The notes under the pieces: generated by a model | What the model was told of the DNA's origin: nothing | The model's input: the letters and a program-made list of their open reading frames with translations, nothing else | The model's database searches: none | Assembly: GCF_915403165.1 (NCBI RefSeq) | Contig: NZ_OU659204.1 | Coordinates: 2,108,001-2,172,000 of the forward strand | DNA: 64,000 bases | Direction: 5' to 3' | Source of the DNA: Providencia alcalifaciens | GTDB lineage: Bacteria; Pseudomonadota; Gammaproteobacteria; Enterobacterales; Enterobacteriaceae | Shown: positions 8,365-17,261 of the stretch, piece after piece | Numbering within the stretch: the stretch's first letter is position 1 | Layout: every line of letters begins with the position of its first letter | Position numbers and translations under genes: made by a program

Positions 8365-8979
8365 TCACGAGGCGAAATGATTAATGATTAGGTTTTCAAT
8401 GTGGCGGATGTCATCAACCGTAAAACCCAACAATTGACGCACAGGATATTGAATATCAAGGTTACGCAGTTTTTCTTTCATCCCATATTGGTGAATAGCG
8501 GCAATGGCGGCGGCTGACGGCGCAAAGAAAATAGCGGCTTCATTGTCGCCGGCAAATGCTCTCATATAGCGTGCTGTTGCTAACTTTTTAAACATTCGCG
8601 CTTGTTTACTCTTACCTTTTATTTTAACTCGGTCTTTTTTTACAGAGATAAATCGCTGGATATCCCCTTTTCTAAATGAACGCTGCGCCCCTTTGTCCAC
8701 ATCAAATCCGGTAATGGTTTGCCTGCCTTGGCGCCAGTTTTTAAGATTACGTTGCTGGCCTCGCCAGATAAAACGCATCTCGCGCTGAACAGTAATAAAC
8801 TGGGCTTTTCGCTGAGTAAATGGGCTACCATCAGGGTTTTTCTGCTCTCGAATACGTTTGATTTGTCGCTTTCGTAAATCGCGAACTAATACCCGAGAGA
8901 GTTTTTTCCTCTCTGCTGTTGAGGCTCTCGCTAAAAGCCCCCCAATTTCACTGTTTAACTCAGTCAGCGCATCATCCAT
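8365..8979 (-). CDS. S: Tail completion / virion morphogenesis protein gpS
   Basis: Acts at the end of tail assembly. The product belongs to the phage virion morphogenesis family. The start at 8979 (MDDALTELNSEIGG) overlaps the gpR stop as ATGGATGA and gives 204 residues, longer than P2 gpS (about 150). The extra length is a basic central region (KDRVKIKGKSKQARMFKKL), common in longer family members. The C-terminal HQYG...YPVRQLLGFT is the conserved block. Confidence 0.9.
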   Translation of the reverse strand: MDDALTELNSEIGGLLARASTAERKKLSRVLVRDLRKRQIKRIREQKNPDGSPFTQRKAQFITVQREMRFIWRGQQRNLKNWRQGRQTITGFDVDKGAQRSFRKGDIQRFISVKKDRVKIKGKSKQARMFKKLATARYMRAFAGDNEAAIFFAPSAAAIAAIHQYGMKEKLRNLDIQYPVRQLLGFTVDDIRHIENLIINHFAS

Positions 8980-9403
8980 ACAACGAATTCCAGTCATGAG
9001 TTGGATCGGCTGGCTCGTTGACAGCTTCAACGTGATACTTACCCTCTTTCATCGCGACAATAACACGCTCTGTCAGCTTTAAATCAATACTGATATTGGC
9101 ACTTTGGCTATTGAGAATATCCGCTTCAAAGCGAATGCCGGTATCTCGTTTATCAGGATTCGCGAGAATGTCGGGTTGATGTTCTTTTAGCCACTCCATT
9201 ACCACAGCAAAGATAATATTTTGGTCATCAGGGAATGCCTCAATAATAATATTCAAGCTGTAGCTATACTCGTAAGATAGCGAGGGTTCATAGGTGGCAA
9301 TAATTCGGCCATCATCAACAAACAGATAGAGCTTTTCAGGGTTATCTTTTAGGTAGGGAATTTTTTGGCACAGCCGGTCTTTAATGCTGTTGAGCTTTTT
9401 CAT
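8972..9403 (-). CDS. R: Tail completion protein gpR
   Basis: A 143-residue protein in the P2 gpR position and of similar size (155 in P2). It starts MKKLNSIKDRLCQKIPYLKDNPEKLYLFVDDG, with the family pattern of a short helix followed by L..FVD.G. It overlaps the end of the spanin gene by 23 bases and the start of gpS by 8. R and S form the end of the lysis-tail transcript. Confidence 0.9.
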   Translation of the reverse strand: MKKLNSIKDRLCQKIPYLKDNPEKLYLFVDDGRIIATYEPSLSYEYSYSLNIIIEAFPDDQNIIFAVVMEWLKEHQPDILANPDKRDTGIRFEADILNSQSANISIDLKLTERVIVAMKEGKYHVEAVNEPADPTHDWNSLYG

Positions 9404-9926
9404 TCTTGCGTGCTTCCTCCGCCTGCTCTATCGCCATCAGTTGGGTATTGGCCTGTTCGATATCGGTCAGTAACGCATCCACCCATACGGGTAAATCACA
9501 ATAGGTTAGCGCCCTTCCGGCAGTGATGGCGGGATCGGCTGGGTCAGCGTTTTGGGTATCGGTACGCATTGCGATTCCACGTAATCGATACGTGTTGTTG
9601 AGCAGCCGGTCAGCAATGCCACGAGGCACAGGCAGATCACAGGTGGGGTCTTTTTGAATAATCGCTTTATATTCAATTTTTCTTTCCTCTGATGCAGCTC
9701 GTTGATGTAATCCGTTTGAAGATGCACTTGATGCGATTTGATTAAAGCGCTGAAATTGAAATGATCTATCAATAATCATTTTGTTTTGCAGCGCAATAGT
9801 GTGTTGTTTCTGCTCGTTATCAGCTTCCAGCCGCTTACGTAAAGCATCACTTTTATCCAAAGCAAAAGTGAGACAGCCAATAATCACTATGCTGACAACA
9901 GCTAATATAAGCGGCGTTTTACTCAT
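9381..9926 (-). CDS. i-spanin (Rz-like, LysB position)
   Basis: The inner-membrane half of the spanin that joins inner and outer membranes in the last step of lysis. Residues 6-22 are a single membrane anchor (LILAVVSIVIIGCLTFAL), followed by a long periplasmic helical region (LRKRLEADNEQKQHTIAL). The gene overlaps the endolysin stop by 4 bases. A second reading frame inside it encodes the outer-membrane partner. At 181 residues it is longer than P2 LysB (about 141); the extra part is the Gln/Glu-rich tail. Confidence 0.85.
   Translation of the reverse strand: MSKTPLILAVVSIVIIGCLTFALDKSDALRKRLEADNEQKQHTIALQNKMIIDRSFQFQRFNQIASSASSNGLHQRAASEERKIEYKAIIQKDPTCDLPVPRGIADRLLNNTYRLRGIAMRTDTQNADPADPAITAGRALTYCDLPVWVDALLTDIEQANTQLMAIEQAEEARKNEKAQQH
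9506..9676 (-). CDS. o-spanin lipoprotein (Rz1-like), nested, TTG start
   Basis: Encoded wholly within the i-spanin gene in another frame. The frame carries KKTPPVICLCLVALLTGCSTT, a short signal with lipobox LLTGC, then a short Pro-rich tail ending PIPPSLPEGR. I propose a TTG start at 9676, because AGAGGA lies 9 bases upstream and this gives a normal 56-residue Rz1. The next in-frame ATG (9772) would put 32 extra residues before the signal, which is not lipoprotein-like. Confidence 0.8.
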   Translation of the reverse strand: MNIKRLFKKTPPVICLCLVALLTGCSTTRIDYVESQCVPIPKTLTQPIPPSLPEGR

Positions 9927-10327
9927 AATAAGCTGTACGCTTTTTCAAACATGGCGTCATTGTATGGCTGTACCCCATTCTCATGCTGAATAATCGCCTT
10001 TGCTAACTTAATCGCTATCGATTTATCACGAGGATCAATCACTTCATTCGTGGTGACGCCCAACATTTTTGCTACCCCATTGATATAGTTTTGCGTGACG
10101 TTCTCATTAGGCGGCGCCCACCGGCTGATCATCTTACTGACCGTGTTAAATCCTTTTTTATGGTAGGTGCTCAATAATTTCATTAATGCACGGATGCCAT
10201 ACTCTGGGCTTTCGAAGCGGCAAAAACGCGGCTCGATAACTTTATCCATTGGCAATTGCCCTTGCCATTTATTCGCAGGGTTATAATCAATATTTCCTGG
10301 GTTATTATTTCGAATTCCGCGTGTCAC
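9923..10327 (-). CDS. Endolysin / structural lysozyme-like protein
   Basis: In the position of the P2 endolysin K, between holin and spanins. The 134-residue product begins TRGIRNNNPGNIDYNPANKWQG and contains FCRFESPEYGIRALMKLL, the pattern of a family annotated as phage structural or lysozyme-like protein. It is not closely like P2 gpK and has no signal peptide, so release would depend on the holin. A peptidoglycan-cleaving role is inferred from context and family. Confidence 0.75.
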   Translation of the reverse strand: MTRGIRNNNPGNIDYNPANKWQGQLPMDKVIEPRFCRFESPEYGIRALMKLLSTYHKKGFNTVSKMISRWAPPNENVTQNYINGVAKMLGVTTNEVIDPRDKSIAIKLAKAIIQHENGVQPYNDAMFEKAYSLL

Positions 10328-10642
10328 TTATTTATCTCCTAACCGCTTATTAATCATTCGGTGTGCAATCTCACGAATTTTTTCCACACCTAAAAAGCCA
10401 ATTGCGCCGCCAATCATGCCGGATGCGCCATTCGGAATGCCAAGAAACTCAGCGCCACCAATAATTGCCCATGACAACGCTCCGCATAACAGGCATTCAG
10501 CCCATTTATTTTTTCGCGTGTCACCGTCATAAATTAGGCAGGCATAACGAATAAAGATTGCCAATGCCACACCCGACAATTGCGGTAATGCGTTTTTAAC
10601 TGTCTCGAAAATTTCTGCAAAGTGTTCTTTCATCGTTTTCAT
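10328..10642 (-). CDS. Holin (lambda-family / holin 3_1 type)
   Basis: Forms inner-membrane lesions that release the endolysin. The 104-residue product has hydrophobic segments at about residues 21-35 (LSGVALAIFIRYACLI), 50-66 (LLCGALSWAIIGGAEFL) and 70-85 (GASGMIGGAIGFLGVEK), then a charged tail. GGGGGA precedes the start. It replaces the P2 Y holin between X and the endolysin, a common lysis-gene swap. Confidence 0.85.
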   Translation of the reverse strand: MKTMKEHFAEIFETVKNALPQLSGVALAIFIRYACLIYDGDTRKNKWAECLLCGALSWAIIGGAEFLGIPNGASGMIGGAIGFLGVEKIREIAHRMINKRLGDK

Positions 10643-10666
10643 ACCATCCCCCTATTGAGGGTGTTG

Positions 10667-10870
10667 TTAATCCCAAAGTTGGATCATGGCTTTTTTGGGC
10701 TGCTCGGTGATATCGGGTAATTCAACTGTCACCCCATGCGTTAATATTGGGCCCATATCAGCAAGGTTTGGGTTAAGCTCTAAAGCTTGCTCAACTACAC
10801 CGGCTGTCTGCCCCAACACCCTAAAACACAGGGCATCCAATGTTTCGCCTTGCAACGCCATCACTTTCAT
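10667..10870 (-). CDS. X: Tail protein gpX
   Basis: A 67-residue LysM-like tail protein, identical in size to P2 gpX. The segments GETLDALCFRVLGQTAGVVEQALELNP and LPDI are the family core. It overlaps the end of gpL by 4 bases. Confidence 0.94.
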   Translation of the reverse strand: MKVMALQGETLDALCFRVLGQTAGVVEQALELNPNLADMGPILTHGVTVELPDITEQPKKAMIQLWD

Positions 10871-11331
10871 ATCAATTCAACAATATTGTGTGATTCACCC
10901 TTGATGCGCTGAATTGCCCACTGCACATCACGCCATAATTCATCAATTGTGGTACCTAAACCCTCGGCTTTTTTCTCACCACTGTTAGTGGTATCTACAT
11001 CGCGGTAACGTTCAGTCAAATTGGCTTTCGTTTGGCTGTAGACGGCGCGTCGATATAGCAACACCAATTCACTCTCTGTATTCACAAATTCAGCCGGAAT
11101 TTTATCCATTGACGCATAGCCCTTTTCAATCTGGCTTTGGCGCCAAGCGGATAACTCCCGATTGATTTCAATGATGGCGTTAGTGATGGCATGCTTGAGG
11201 CGTTCCGGCGTCAGTTTTCCGTCGGTCAGCATGGATTTTTGATAATCCAGTGCGTGAATATCAGGAAAGAAATCACCACTGTGAAAGACTTCATCAGTGA
11301 GGTTCTGTGATTGTGAGGAAGTAAAATCCAT
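10867..11331 (-). CDS. L: Head completion protein gpL
   Basis: Acts in head completion, preparing filled heads for tail joining. The 154-residue product carries the family blocks FFPDI, ITNAIIEINRELSAWR and LYRRAVYSQTKANLTERYRDVD. It is slightly shorter than P2 gpL (169). A 66-base gap separates it from gpM, with no other gene in it. Confidence 0.93.
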   Translation of the reverse strand: MDFTSSQSQNLTDEVFHSGDFFPDIHALDYQKSMLTDGKLTPERLKHAITNAIIEINRELSAWRQSQIEKGYASMDKIPAEFVNTESELVLLYRRAVYSQTKANLTERYRDVDTTNSGEKKAEGLGTTIDELWRDVQWAIQRIKGESHNIVELI

Positions 11332-11397
11332 ACAATGCCTCTAAATAGGTGGGCGGTGGACAAAGGGAGTTAAATCACATTATTCCCTTGTGCCGCC

Positions 11398-12090
11398 CTA
11401 GCGCGGTGGCTCGTTCTGTTGTTCCGTGGCGGTCTCTTGCTGCTTTTCTAGGTACTTCTCAAGTTGCTGCAAGTCTTTCTTCACACCAACACGGTCATTT
11501 AATTCCAATGCTCTCAACCATGAGCAGGTTGCGGGTTGAGGTTGATTATTGTCTCGCTGGGCATAGCCTAACCACTTATAAAGATTTGCACGGACTTGGT
11601 CTGGCATATCTTCATCAATCGTTAGCGTCATGGTTCGAGTAAGGACGTCCAACGGCATCGGGGTTTTAGCGGCGTATTGCTTTTCAGCCTGATCAGCAAT
11701 CTCTTCCGCAATAGCACAGCCCGTTGTGCGGGTGTGCTTATCGGGCATATTGAGGTTATAACGCAAAGCGTAGTCGGCAATATCTAATGCCCCGTGATAA
11801 TCACCGGCATCAATACGCCACAACATTACCCGCATAGTGACATCATCCTGCTGTCCTTTACCGCTCGCCAAAATACCAGCGACCCAAGGCGCATAATTAG
11901 GCAGCATTTCCCGTTTTACGCTGGCTTTACGCTCAAAAGACTGAATGCGCTTTAACCGGCGACGGTCAGCATTCATCATCAATGTCATTTGCGTGTAAGC
12001 CGTCCCTGTTTGCATAATCGGATCGCGCTGCTGCGCGTCCTTTTCTGCGCCCATACGGATAACGTGACGACGGAAAATACTGCTACTCAT
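11398..12090 (-). CDS. M: Terminase small subunit gpM
   Basis: The terminase endonuclease subunit that works with gpP to cut cos and start packaging. The 230-residue product contains WVAGILASGKGQQDDVTMRVMLWRIDAGDYHGALDIADYAL, typical of the family. It directly abuts the capsid gene, sharing base 12090. The C-terminus is Gln/Glu-rich. Confidence 0.94.
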   Translation of the reverse strand: MSSSIFRRHVIRMGAEKDAQQRDPIMQTGTAYTQMTLMMNADRRRLKRIQSFERKASVKREMLPNYAPWVAGILASGKGQQDDVTMRVMLWRIDAGDYHGALDIADYALRYNLNMPDKHTRTTGCAIAEEIADQAEKQYAAKTPMPLDVLTRTMTLTIDEDMPDQVRANLYKWLGYAQRDNNQPQPATCSWLRALELNDRVGVKKDLQQLEKYLEKQQETATEQQNEPPR

Positions 12091-13166
12091 TACTCGCCGC
12101 CCTCGCCTTTATCAGCTTCAGGTGCTGTCACTGGCACGAGTAGCATTTCGATATTTTCAATCAGCGCAACACCGCGATAATCTTCAACCACATAGGCTTC
12201 ATTGACTGATTCGTAGTTTTCGATTTGGTCACGCTTTGGATTATCCAAAATATGACGGCGACGAGTTTCGTTCTGCCAGTAAATAGACAGGTTATCAAGA
12301 CGGGTGATCAGAAGGGCGTTATCAGGGAAATATGGAGCGCGAACGGCTTGCAAGCCGCCGATGCGTTTTTGGCTGATGATCATATCTGCCGCGAGTTTTT
12401 CGCTGTTTTCCTGCTCTTTATTGACCAGCGGAAAATACTTATCGCTAAGTAACTTACGACCGCAAATCACCACAATATCAGTATCATCTTGATATTCTTC
12501 ATCAATCAGATCGTCAACAGCGCTCATCACCAAGGCATCAAGGTTATGGAAATCACCACCCGCCCCAACGCGAATTGTCGCAGAAATCACTTTCCCATCA
12601 GCATCTTTAACATCACTAACCACATGCTCTGGCGCGTCATTTCGCACTTTTTGCAGCCAGCCGATATTGACGTCTTGCAGTAACTTATTCACTTCACGAT
12701 TAGAGTCTTTCGCGCGGCTGGTACCGTTAAAACCAATCATGATACGGTCAAGCGCTTGACGACGAATAATCGCGTTACGAATACGTAACTGAAAGTCTTT
12801 AAACTTCGCCCATAAATCCAATTTTTGATACTTAATAGCCGTGTCAAAGTTGGTTTGCTCACATTTATAGGTCACTTCATTCAGTTCGCTTGGATCTGTT
12901 GGCTGACGGTCTTTTTTCGAGGTGTCCGTTGTACCAGCTACGGTTGAACCTACGCCAAGCCCAATGACAGAGCCTGATTGCTCATCAACAGGAACCACGT
13001 TTACCATGGTTAAAAATGCCGCGCTTTGCTGAATGTTATCTTCTAGCGTTTGGGCAATAGACGGATTCACTTCAACTTTGCTGGATAACGCCTCCACTTC
13101 AACATCAAACAGCGACGCTAATTGAGTGAGAAAGGCATTAAATTGAAATCGGGTATGTTTTTTCAT
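12090..13166 (-). CDS. N: Major capsid protein gpN
   Basis: Forms the icosahedral head after cleavage by gpO. I start it at MKKHTRFQFNAFL, the family N-terminus (358 residues, P2 357); the frame is open for 11 more codons upstream. The segments QRIGGLQAVRAPYFPDNALLITRLDNLSIYWQ and QTLEDNIQQS match the family. Confidence 0.95.
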   Translation of the reverse strand: MKKHTRFQFNAFLTQLASLFDVEVEALSSKVEVNPSIAQTLEDNIQQSAAFLTMVNVVPVDEQSGSVIGLGVGSTVAGTTDTSKKDRQPTDPSELNEVTYKCEQTNFDTAIKYQKLDLWAKFKDFQLRIRNAIIRRQALDRIMIGFNGTSRAKDSNREVNKLLQDVNIGWLQKVRNDAPEHVVSDVKDADGKVISATIRVGAGGDFHNLDALVMSAVDDLIDEEYQDDTDIVVICGRKLLSDKYFPLVNKEQENSEKLAADMIISQKRIGGLQAVRAPYFPDNALLITRLDNLSIYWQNETRRRHILDNPKRDQIENYESVNEAYVVEDYRGVALIENIEMLLVPVTAPEADKGEGGE

Positions 13167-13192
13167 GTTTGCTCTCAAATTTGTAAGGCTAA

Positions 13193-14017
13193 TTAGCAAT
13201 CCGTCAGGAATTCAGGGGCAGTCGCGCCGTTATCACCCAACGACTGTGGTCGATTGACATTGCTTCCATCCGTTTGTTTGAGCGTGGCTTTTAGCTCATT
13301 CAGCTCATTACGTAGCTCACTGACTTCATGCATTTCGCTTTCGTAAGCGCTTAATTTTGTTTTGGCTTCATTTAACTCTAAACGCACGGCATCAATCGTT
13401 TGAGCGCACAGCTCAACGCTTTTATCGACATCAGAAAAACGAGCATCGTCTTTTTTATTTTTGCCGCTTAACATTTCGGCTACGCGGGAAAATAATGACG
13501 GGGTTTCAGGCTTTTCTTCATCGAATTCAAACAGGGTTTCTTCTGCAAGCGTGAACACGTTCTCTTGAGATTGCTTACGACCAGATAGCGGGTTAACACT
13601 GTTGTTTGCGCTAAATTGCAGCATTTCAGTGCCAAGGCTGGCAGGGTTATCGGTTACAGCTAAACCAACAAGGTAGGCTTCGCCGGTATCCGCAAATTTC
13701 GGGTTAATTTCCACTGAGGTATACACTTTCTGACGCTTTTTATTCATTTCGATCAAGTCGTCAGTTGGCAGTAACGTGGCATACAAGCCCAGCTTGCCTT
13801 TTAGCGCACCCTCTTTAATTTCTTCGGTATAAACAGACTCCACATCACCAAAACGCGGCATCCATTCATACTTTAAGTGTTCAGAGTTAATGCGTGCACC
13901 ATACACACTGGGATCGTAGTTTTTTTCGATATCAGTTAGCCAAGAACGCTGCACCGTGCGCCCATCAGTCGTGGCACCCTCAACACAAATTCGCACTGGC
14001 TTCGTTTTTTTCGTCAT
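13193..14017 (-). CDS. O: Capsid scaffold and maturation protease gpO
   Basis: Acts as internal scaffold and serine protease that trims itself, portal and capsid. The N-terminal protease half has Asp18, His47 (INSEHLKY) and a serine in VYTSVEI near residue 101, positions that line up with the known P2 triad. The C-terminal half is a coiled-coil scaffold (ELNEAKTKLSAYESEMHEVSELRNELNELKATL). The size, 274 residues, is close to P2 (284). It is divergently transcribed from P. Confidence 0.93.
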   Translation of the reverse strand: MTKKTKPVRICVEGATTDGRTVQRSWLTDIEKNYDPSVYGARINSEHLKYEWMPRFGDVESVYTEEIKEGALKGKLGLYATLLPTDDLIEMNKKRQKVYTSVEINPKFADTGEAYLVGLAVTDNPASLGTEMLQFSANNSVNPLSGRKQSQENVFTLAEETLFEFDEEKPETPSLFSRVAEMLSGKNKKDDARFSDVDKSVELCAQTIDAVRLELNEAKTKLSAYESEMHEVSELRNELNELKATLKQTDGSNVNRPQSLGDNGATAPEFLTDC

Positions 14018-14090
14018 GCAAATGACTCCATCAGTAACAAAACGGGATTGTCAGAATATTTTTCAAAAATAAGTGGCTTATAGGTTTCAG

Positions 14091-14109
14091 TGTTTACATC
14101 AAGGAGACA
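14091..14109 (+). promoter_or_regulatory. Late promoter activator dyad, probably for P-Q
   Basis: TGT-N13-ACA, followed by AC. It is centred 87 bases before the P start, the expected place for a -55 activator site with a leader of about 30 bases. Assignment to P rather than O is inferred from distance. Confidence 0.6.
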
Positions 14110-14120
14110 ACGGATCGCTG

Positions 14121-14141
14121 TTGTATGAAAGGCGGGTACAA
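14121..14141 (-). promoter_or_regulatory. Late promoter activator dyad, probably for O-N-M-L
   Basis: TTGT-N13-ACAA in the 170-base O-P gap, centred about 114 bases before the O start. With the neighbouring site at 14091-14109 it gives one dyad per divergent late promoter, as in P2. Confidence 0.65.
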
Positions 14142-14186
14142 CACAACGCCAGCGCGCGCGAGGATTGCGCTCAGTAATCTGGCTGC

Positions 14187-15944
14187 ATGAATACATTACA
14201 TGATTTTGAACCCCGCAAACGCGCGATGCACCTTTATTTCAGTGGGCACCGTATTGCGCGTATTGCCGAAATTTTAAAAGAAAAGGCATCCACGATTCAT
14301 AGCTGGAAACGGCGCGACAAGTGGGATGAGATCACGCCGATTGAACGTGTCGAAATGACGCTTGAAATGCGGCTTTGCACACTCCTTGAGAAAGACAATA
14401 AAGAGGGAAAAGACTTCAAAGAAATCGACTTACTTTACCGCCAAGTTGAGCGACACGCCAAAATCCACAAATACCAGAACGGCGGCAATGAAGTTGATTT
14501 AAATCCGAAGTTGGCCAACCGCAATGCTGGTGAACGCCGCCCACCCGATAAAAATGTATTTAGCGAAGAACAAATTGAGCGATTAGAGGAAATCTTTCGT
14601 GAAAACATGTTCGGCTATCAAAAGGTTTGGTATGGCGCCGGCAATCAATATCGAATTCGTGACATTCTAAAATCCCGACAAATCGGAGCAACGTATTTTT
14701 TTGCACGAGAAGCCTTCATTGATGCGCTGACTACCGGACGAAATCAAATCTTTCTATCAGCAAGTAAGGCACAAGCCCACGTTTTTAAAGGCTACATCAT
14801 TGAAATGGCGCGTGAAGCGGACGTAGACTTAAAAGGCGATCCCATTGTTTTATCAAACGGGGCAACCCTCTATTTTCTCGGTACCAACGCAAAAACGGCC
14901 CAGAGTTATCACGGCAATTTATACCTTGATGAATTCTTTTGGATACCCAAATTTCAAGAATTGCGGAAAGTTGCCAGCGGCATGGCACTCCACAAAAAAT
15001 GGCGTCAAACCTATTTCTCCACTCCATCAAGTCTGACGCACAGTGCTTATCCGTTCTGGTCTGGAAAATTATTCAACCGAGGGCGAGCTAAAGCTGATCG
15101 TATCGATATAGATGTCAGTCATGCAGCACTCGCCGCAGGCAGGTTATGTGAAGACGGGCAATGGCGTCAAATCGTCACTGTTGAGGATGCTATCAAGGGG
15201 GGATGTGATTTATTTGATATCAACCAATTGAGGCTGGAATACAGCCCCGATGAATATCAAAACTTGCTGATGTGTGAGTTTGTCGATGATATCGCGTCGA
15301 TTTTCTCACTGGAACTGATGCAACGTTGTCTTGTTGATAGTTGGGAAGTTTGGGAAGACTTTCAGCCTGAAATGTATCGCCCTTATGGTTATCGTTCGGT
15401 TTGGATTGGGTACGATCCCGCCAAAGGTACCGAAAATGGGGATAGTGCTGGTTGCGTTGTGATTGCTCCGCCATCCATGATGGGTGGGGCCTTTCGTATA
15501 TTAGAGCGCCATCAATGGCGCGGCATGGACTTCCGCGCCCAAGCCGAAGCCATTAAACAACTGACTGAACGCTATAACGTCGAATATATCGGCATTGACT
15601 CAACCGGTATTGGCCACGGTGTTTATCAATCCGTTTTAGAGTTTTTCCCGCAAGCCCGTGAGTTTGTCTATAACCCCGCAATGAAAAACGCCTTAGTGCT
15701 TAAAGCATGGGATGTGATCAACAGCGGCCGCTTAGAGTTCGATGCTGGTGACACCGACATTATTCAGTCTTTTATGGCCATTCGACGGTCAACCACCGCC
15801 AGTGGCAACCGCCCAACTTATGAAGCCAGCCGCAGTGAAGATGCCAGCCATGCTGACTTAGCATGGGCAGCAATGCATGCCTTATTCAATGAACCGATCA
15901 CCGGTGACAGCACCCAACATCATAATATCGTGGAGCTATACTAA
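14187..15944 (+). CDS. P: Terminase large subunit gpP
   Basis: The ATPase motor that packages DNA. The N-terminus is a helix-turn-helix region (LYFSGHRIARIAEILKEKASTIHSWKRRDKWD). The ATPase domain has a deviant Walker A (KSRQIGATYFFARE) and a Walker B (NLYLDEFFWI). The nuclease-like C-terminal part has acidic clusters WIGYDPAKGTENGDSAG and IGIDSTGIGHGVY, ending with DASHADLAWAAMHALF. It is 585 residues, against 590 in P2. No strong ribosome binding site is visible; an in-frame stop 9 bases upstream limits the start choice. The last base is shared with Q. Confidence 0.95.
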   Translation: MNTLHDFEPRKRAMHLYFSGHRIARIAEILKEKASTIHSWKRRDKWDEITPIERVEMTLEMRLCTLLEKDNKEGKDFKEIDLLYRQVERHAKIHKYQNGGNEVDLNPKLANRNAGERRPPDKNVFSEEQIERLEEIFRENMFGYQKVWYGAGNQYRIRDILKSRQIGATYFFAREAFIDALTTGRNQIFLSASKAQAHVFKGYIIEMAREADVDLKGDPIVLSNGATLYFLGTNAKTAQSYHGNLYLDEFFWIPKFQELRKVASGMALHKKWRQTYFSTPSSLTHSAYPFWSGKLFNRGRAKADRIDIDVSHAALAAGRLCEDGQWRQIVTVEDAIKGGCDLFDINQLRLEYSPDEYQNLLMCEFVDDIASIFSLELMQRCLVDSWEVWEDFQPEMYRPYGYRSVWIGYDPAKGTENGDSAGCVVIAPPSMMGGAFRILERHQWRGMDFRAQAEAIKQLTERYNVEYIGIDSTGIGHGVYQSVLEFFPQAREFVYNPAMKNALVLKAWDVINSGRLEFDAGDTDIIQSFMAIRRSTTASGNRPTYEASRSEDASHADLAWAAMHALFNEPITGDSTQHHNIVELY

Positions 15945-16969
15945 TGAGCCGTAAAAACCGCAACAATCGCAATAAAACTCAAAATACCGGTGGCGTTGAA
16001 GCGTTCACGTTTGGTGAACCGGTTTCCGTTCTCGATAGTCGTGAAATTTATGATTATCTGGAATGTGTCAGAATGGAGCATTGGTATGAACCACCAATGA
16101 ATTTCAATGGACTATCGAAGGCGTTCCGTGCGGCGCCACATCATAGCAGCGCGATTTTTGTTAAGCGCAATATTCTTACCAGCACTTTTAAGCCACATAC
16201 ATTACTTAATCGACAAGCCTTTGATAGCTTTGCGCTCGACTTCTTAATGTTTGGCAATGCCTATTTGGAAGAGCGAAAAAATCTATTAGGTGGCTTGTTA
16301 CGATTTAAACATATTCCGGCAAAATATACCCGTCGAGGCATTGAAGAGAATCAATATTGGTTTGCTAAATATGGTTATGAAAGTGAGCCTTACGCATTCC
16401 AACAAGGCGGTGTGTTTCACTTGATTGAGCCTGATATCAACCAAGAGCTATATGGCTTACCTGAATATCTTGCCGCCCTACCCTCAACCTTATTAAATGA
16501 ATCTGCTACGTTATTTCGTCGACGATATTATCTCAATGGGAGTCATGCTGGTTACATCATGTATATCAGTGATTCGTCTCAGTCTCCGACCGACATTGAA
16601 AATATTCGTAATGCAGTAAGAAGCAGTCGTGGCCCCGGCAATTTCCGCAACTTATTTTTGTATGCTCCGAACGGAAAGAAAGACGGCATTCAAGTTATGC
16701 CCCTAAGTGAAGTCGCTGCGAAAGATGAATTTCTAAATATTAAAAATGTCAGCCGTGATGATATGCTCGCTGCACATCGGGTACCGCCACAAATGATGGG
16801 GATCATTCCACAGAATACCGGTGGCTTTGGTGATGTTGAGAAAGCGGCTAAGGTATTTGTTCGCAATGAACTTATTCCGCTGCAAGCCAAGATGAAACAG
16901 TTAAATGATTGGTGTGGTGAAGAGATTATTCAGTTTGAGCCGTACCGGCTGGATGATGATAACGAATAG
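15944..16969 (+). CDS. Q: Portal protein gpQ
   Basis: The dodecameric head vertex through which DNA enters and leaves. The 341-residue product (344 in P2) carries VEAFTFGEPVSVLDSREIYDYLEC and the family block AAHRVPPQMMGIIPQNTGGFGDVEKAAKVFVRNELIPLQ. It is coupled to P by a one-base overlap and ends in a terminator at 16992-17016. Confidence 0.96.
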   Translation: MSRKNRNNRNKTQNTGGVEAFTFGEPVSVLDSREIYDYLECVRMEHWYEPPMNFNGLSKAFRAAPHHSSAIFVKRNILTSTFKPHTLLNRQAFDSFALDFLMFGNAYLEERKNLLGGLLRFKHIPAKYTRRGIEENQYWFAKYGYESEPYAFQQGGVFHLIEPDINQELYGLPEYLAALPSTLLNESATLFRRRYYLNGSHAGYIMYISDSSQSPTDIENIRNAVRSSRGPGNFRNLFLYAPNGKKDGIQVMPLSEVAAKDEFLNIKNVSRDDMLAAHRVPPQMMGIIPQNTGGFGDVEKAAKVFVRNELIPLQAKMKQLNDWCGEEIIQFEPYRLDDDNE

Positions 16970-16991
16970 ATTATCTCAACATTAAACATGG

Positions 16992-17016
16992 TACCGCCTC
17001 AATGGCGGTATTTTTT
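16992..17016 (+). terminator. Terminator of the P-Q operon
   Basis: TACCGCC (16992-16998) and GGCGGTA (17004-17010) form a 7-bp stem with a 5-base loop followed by six T. Confidence 0.9.
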
Positions 17017-17261
17017 CGCCATTAGGCAGGTGATCTCGATGGTTTAAATAATAATAAGACCCCACACTATTATATCAAAACCACCACACCAAGACGAATC
17101 ATCCTAATTACACTCCCGCCAAATCGATGCCTAGCCGCTCTGTAATCCATTCTGAGACGACATAAATTAATTGCTATCTAGCTATAGAAATTTGAATTTA
17201 ACGCCGCTATGGCGCGGAAATTTTGCAGACGGATTATTAACAATAAACATGTCGCCGCGCA

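Noticed and set aside
14014..14196. 60-codon minus-strand frame between O and P
   Set aside because: It overlaps both late dyads and the P start and has no similarity to a known family; more likely promoter DNA.
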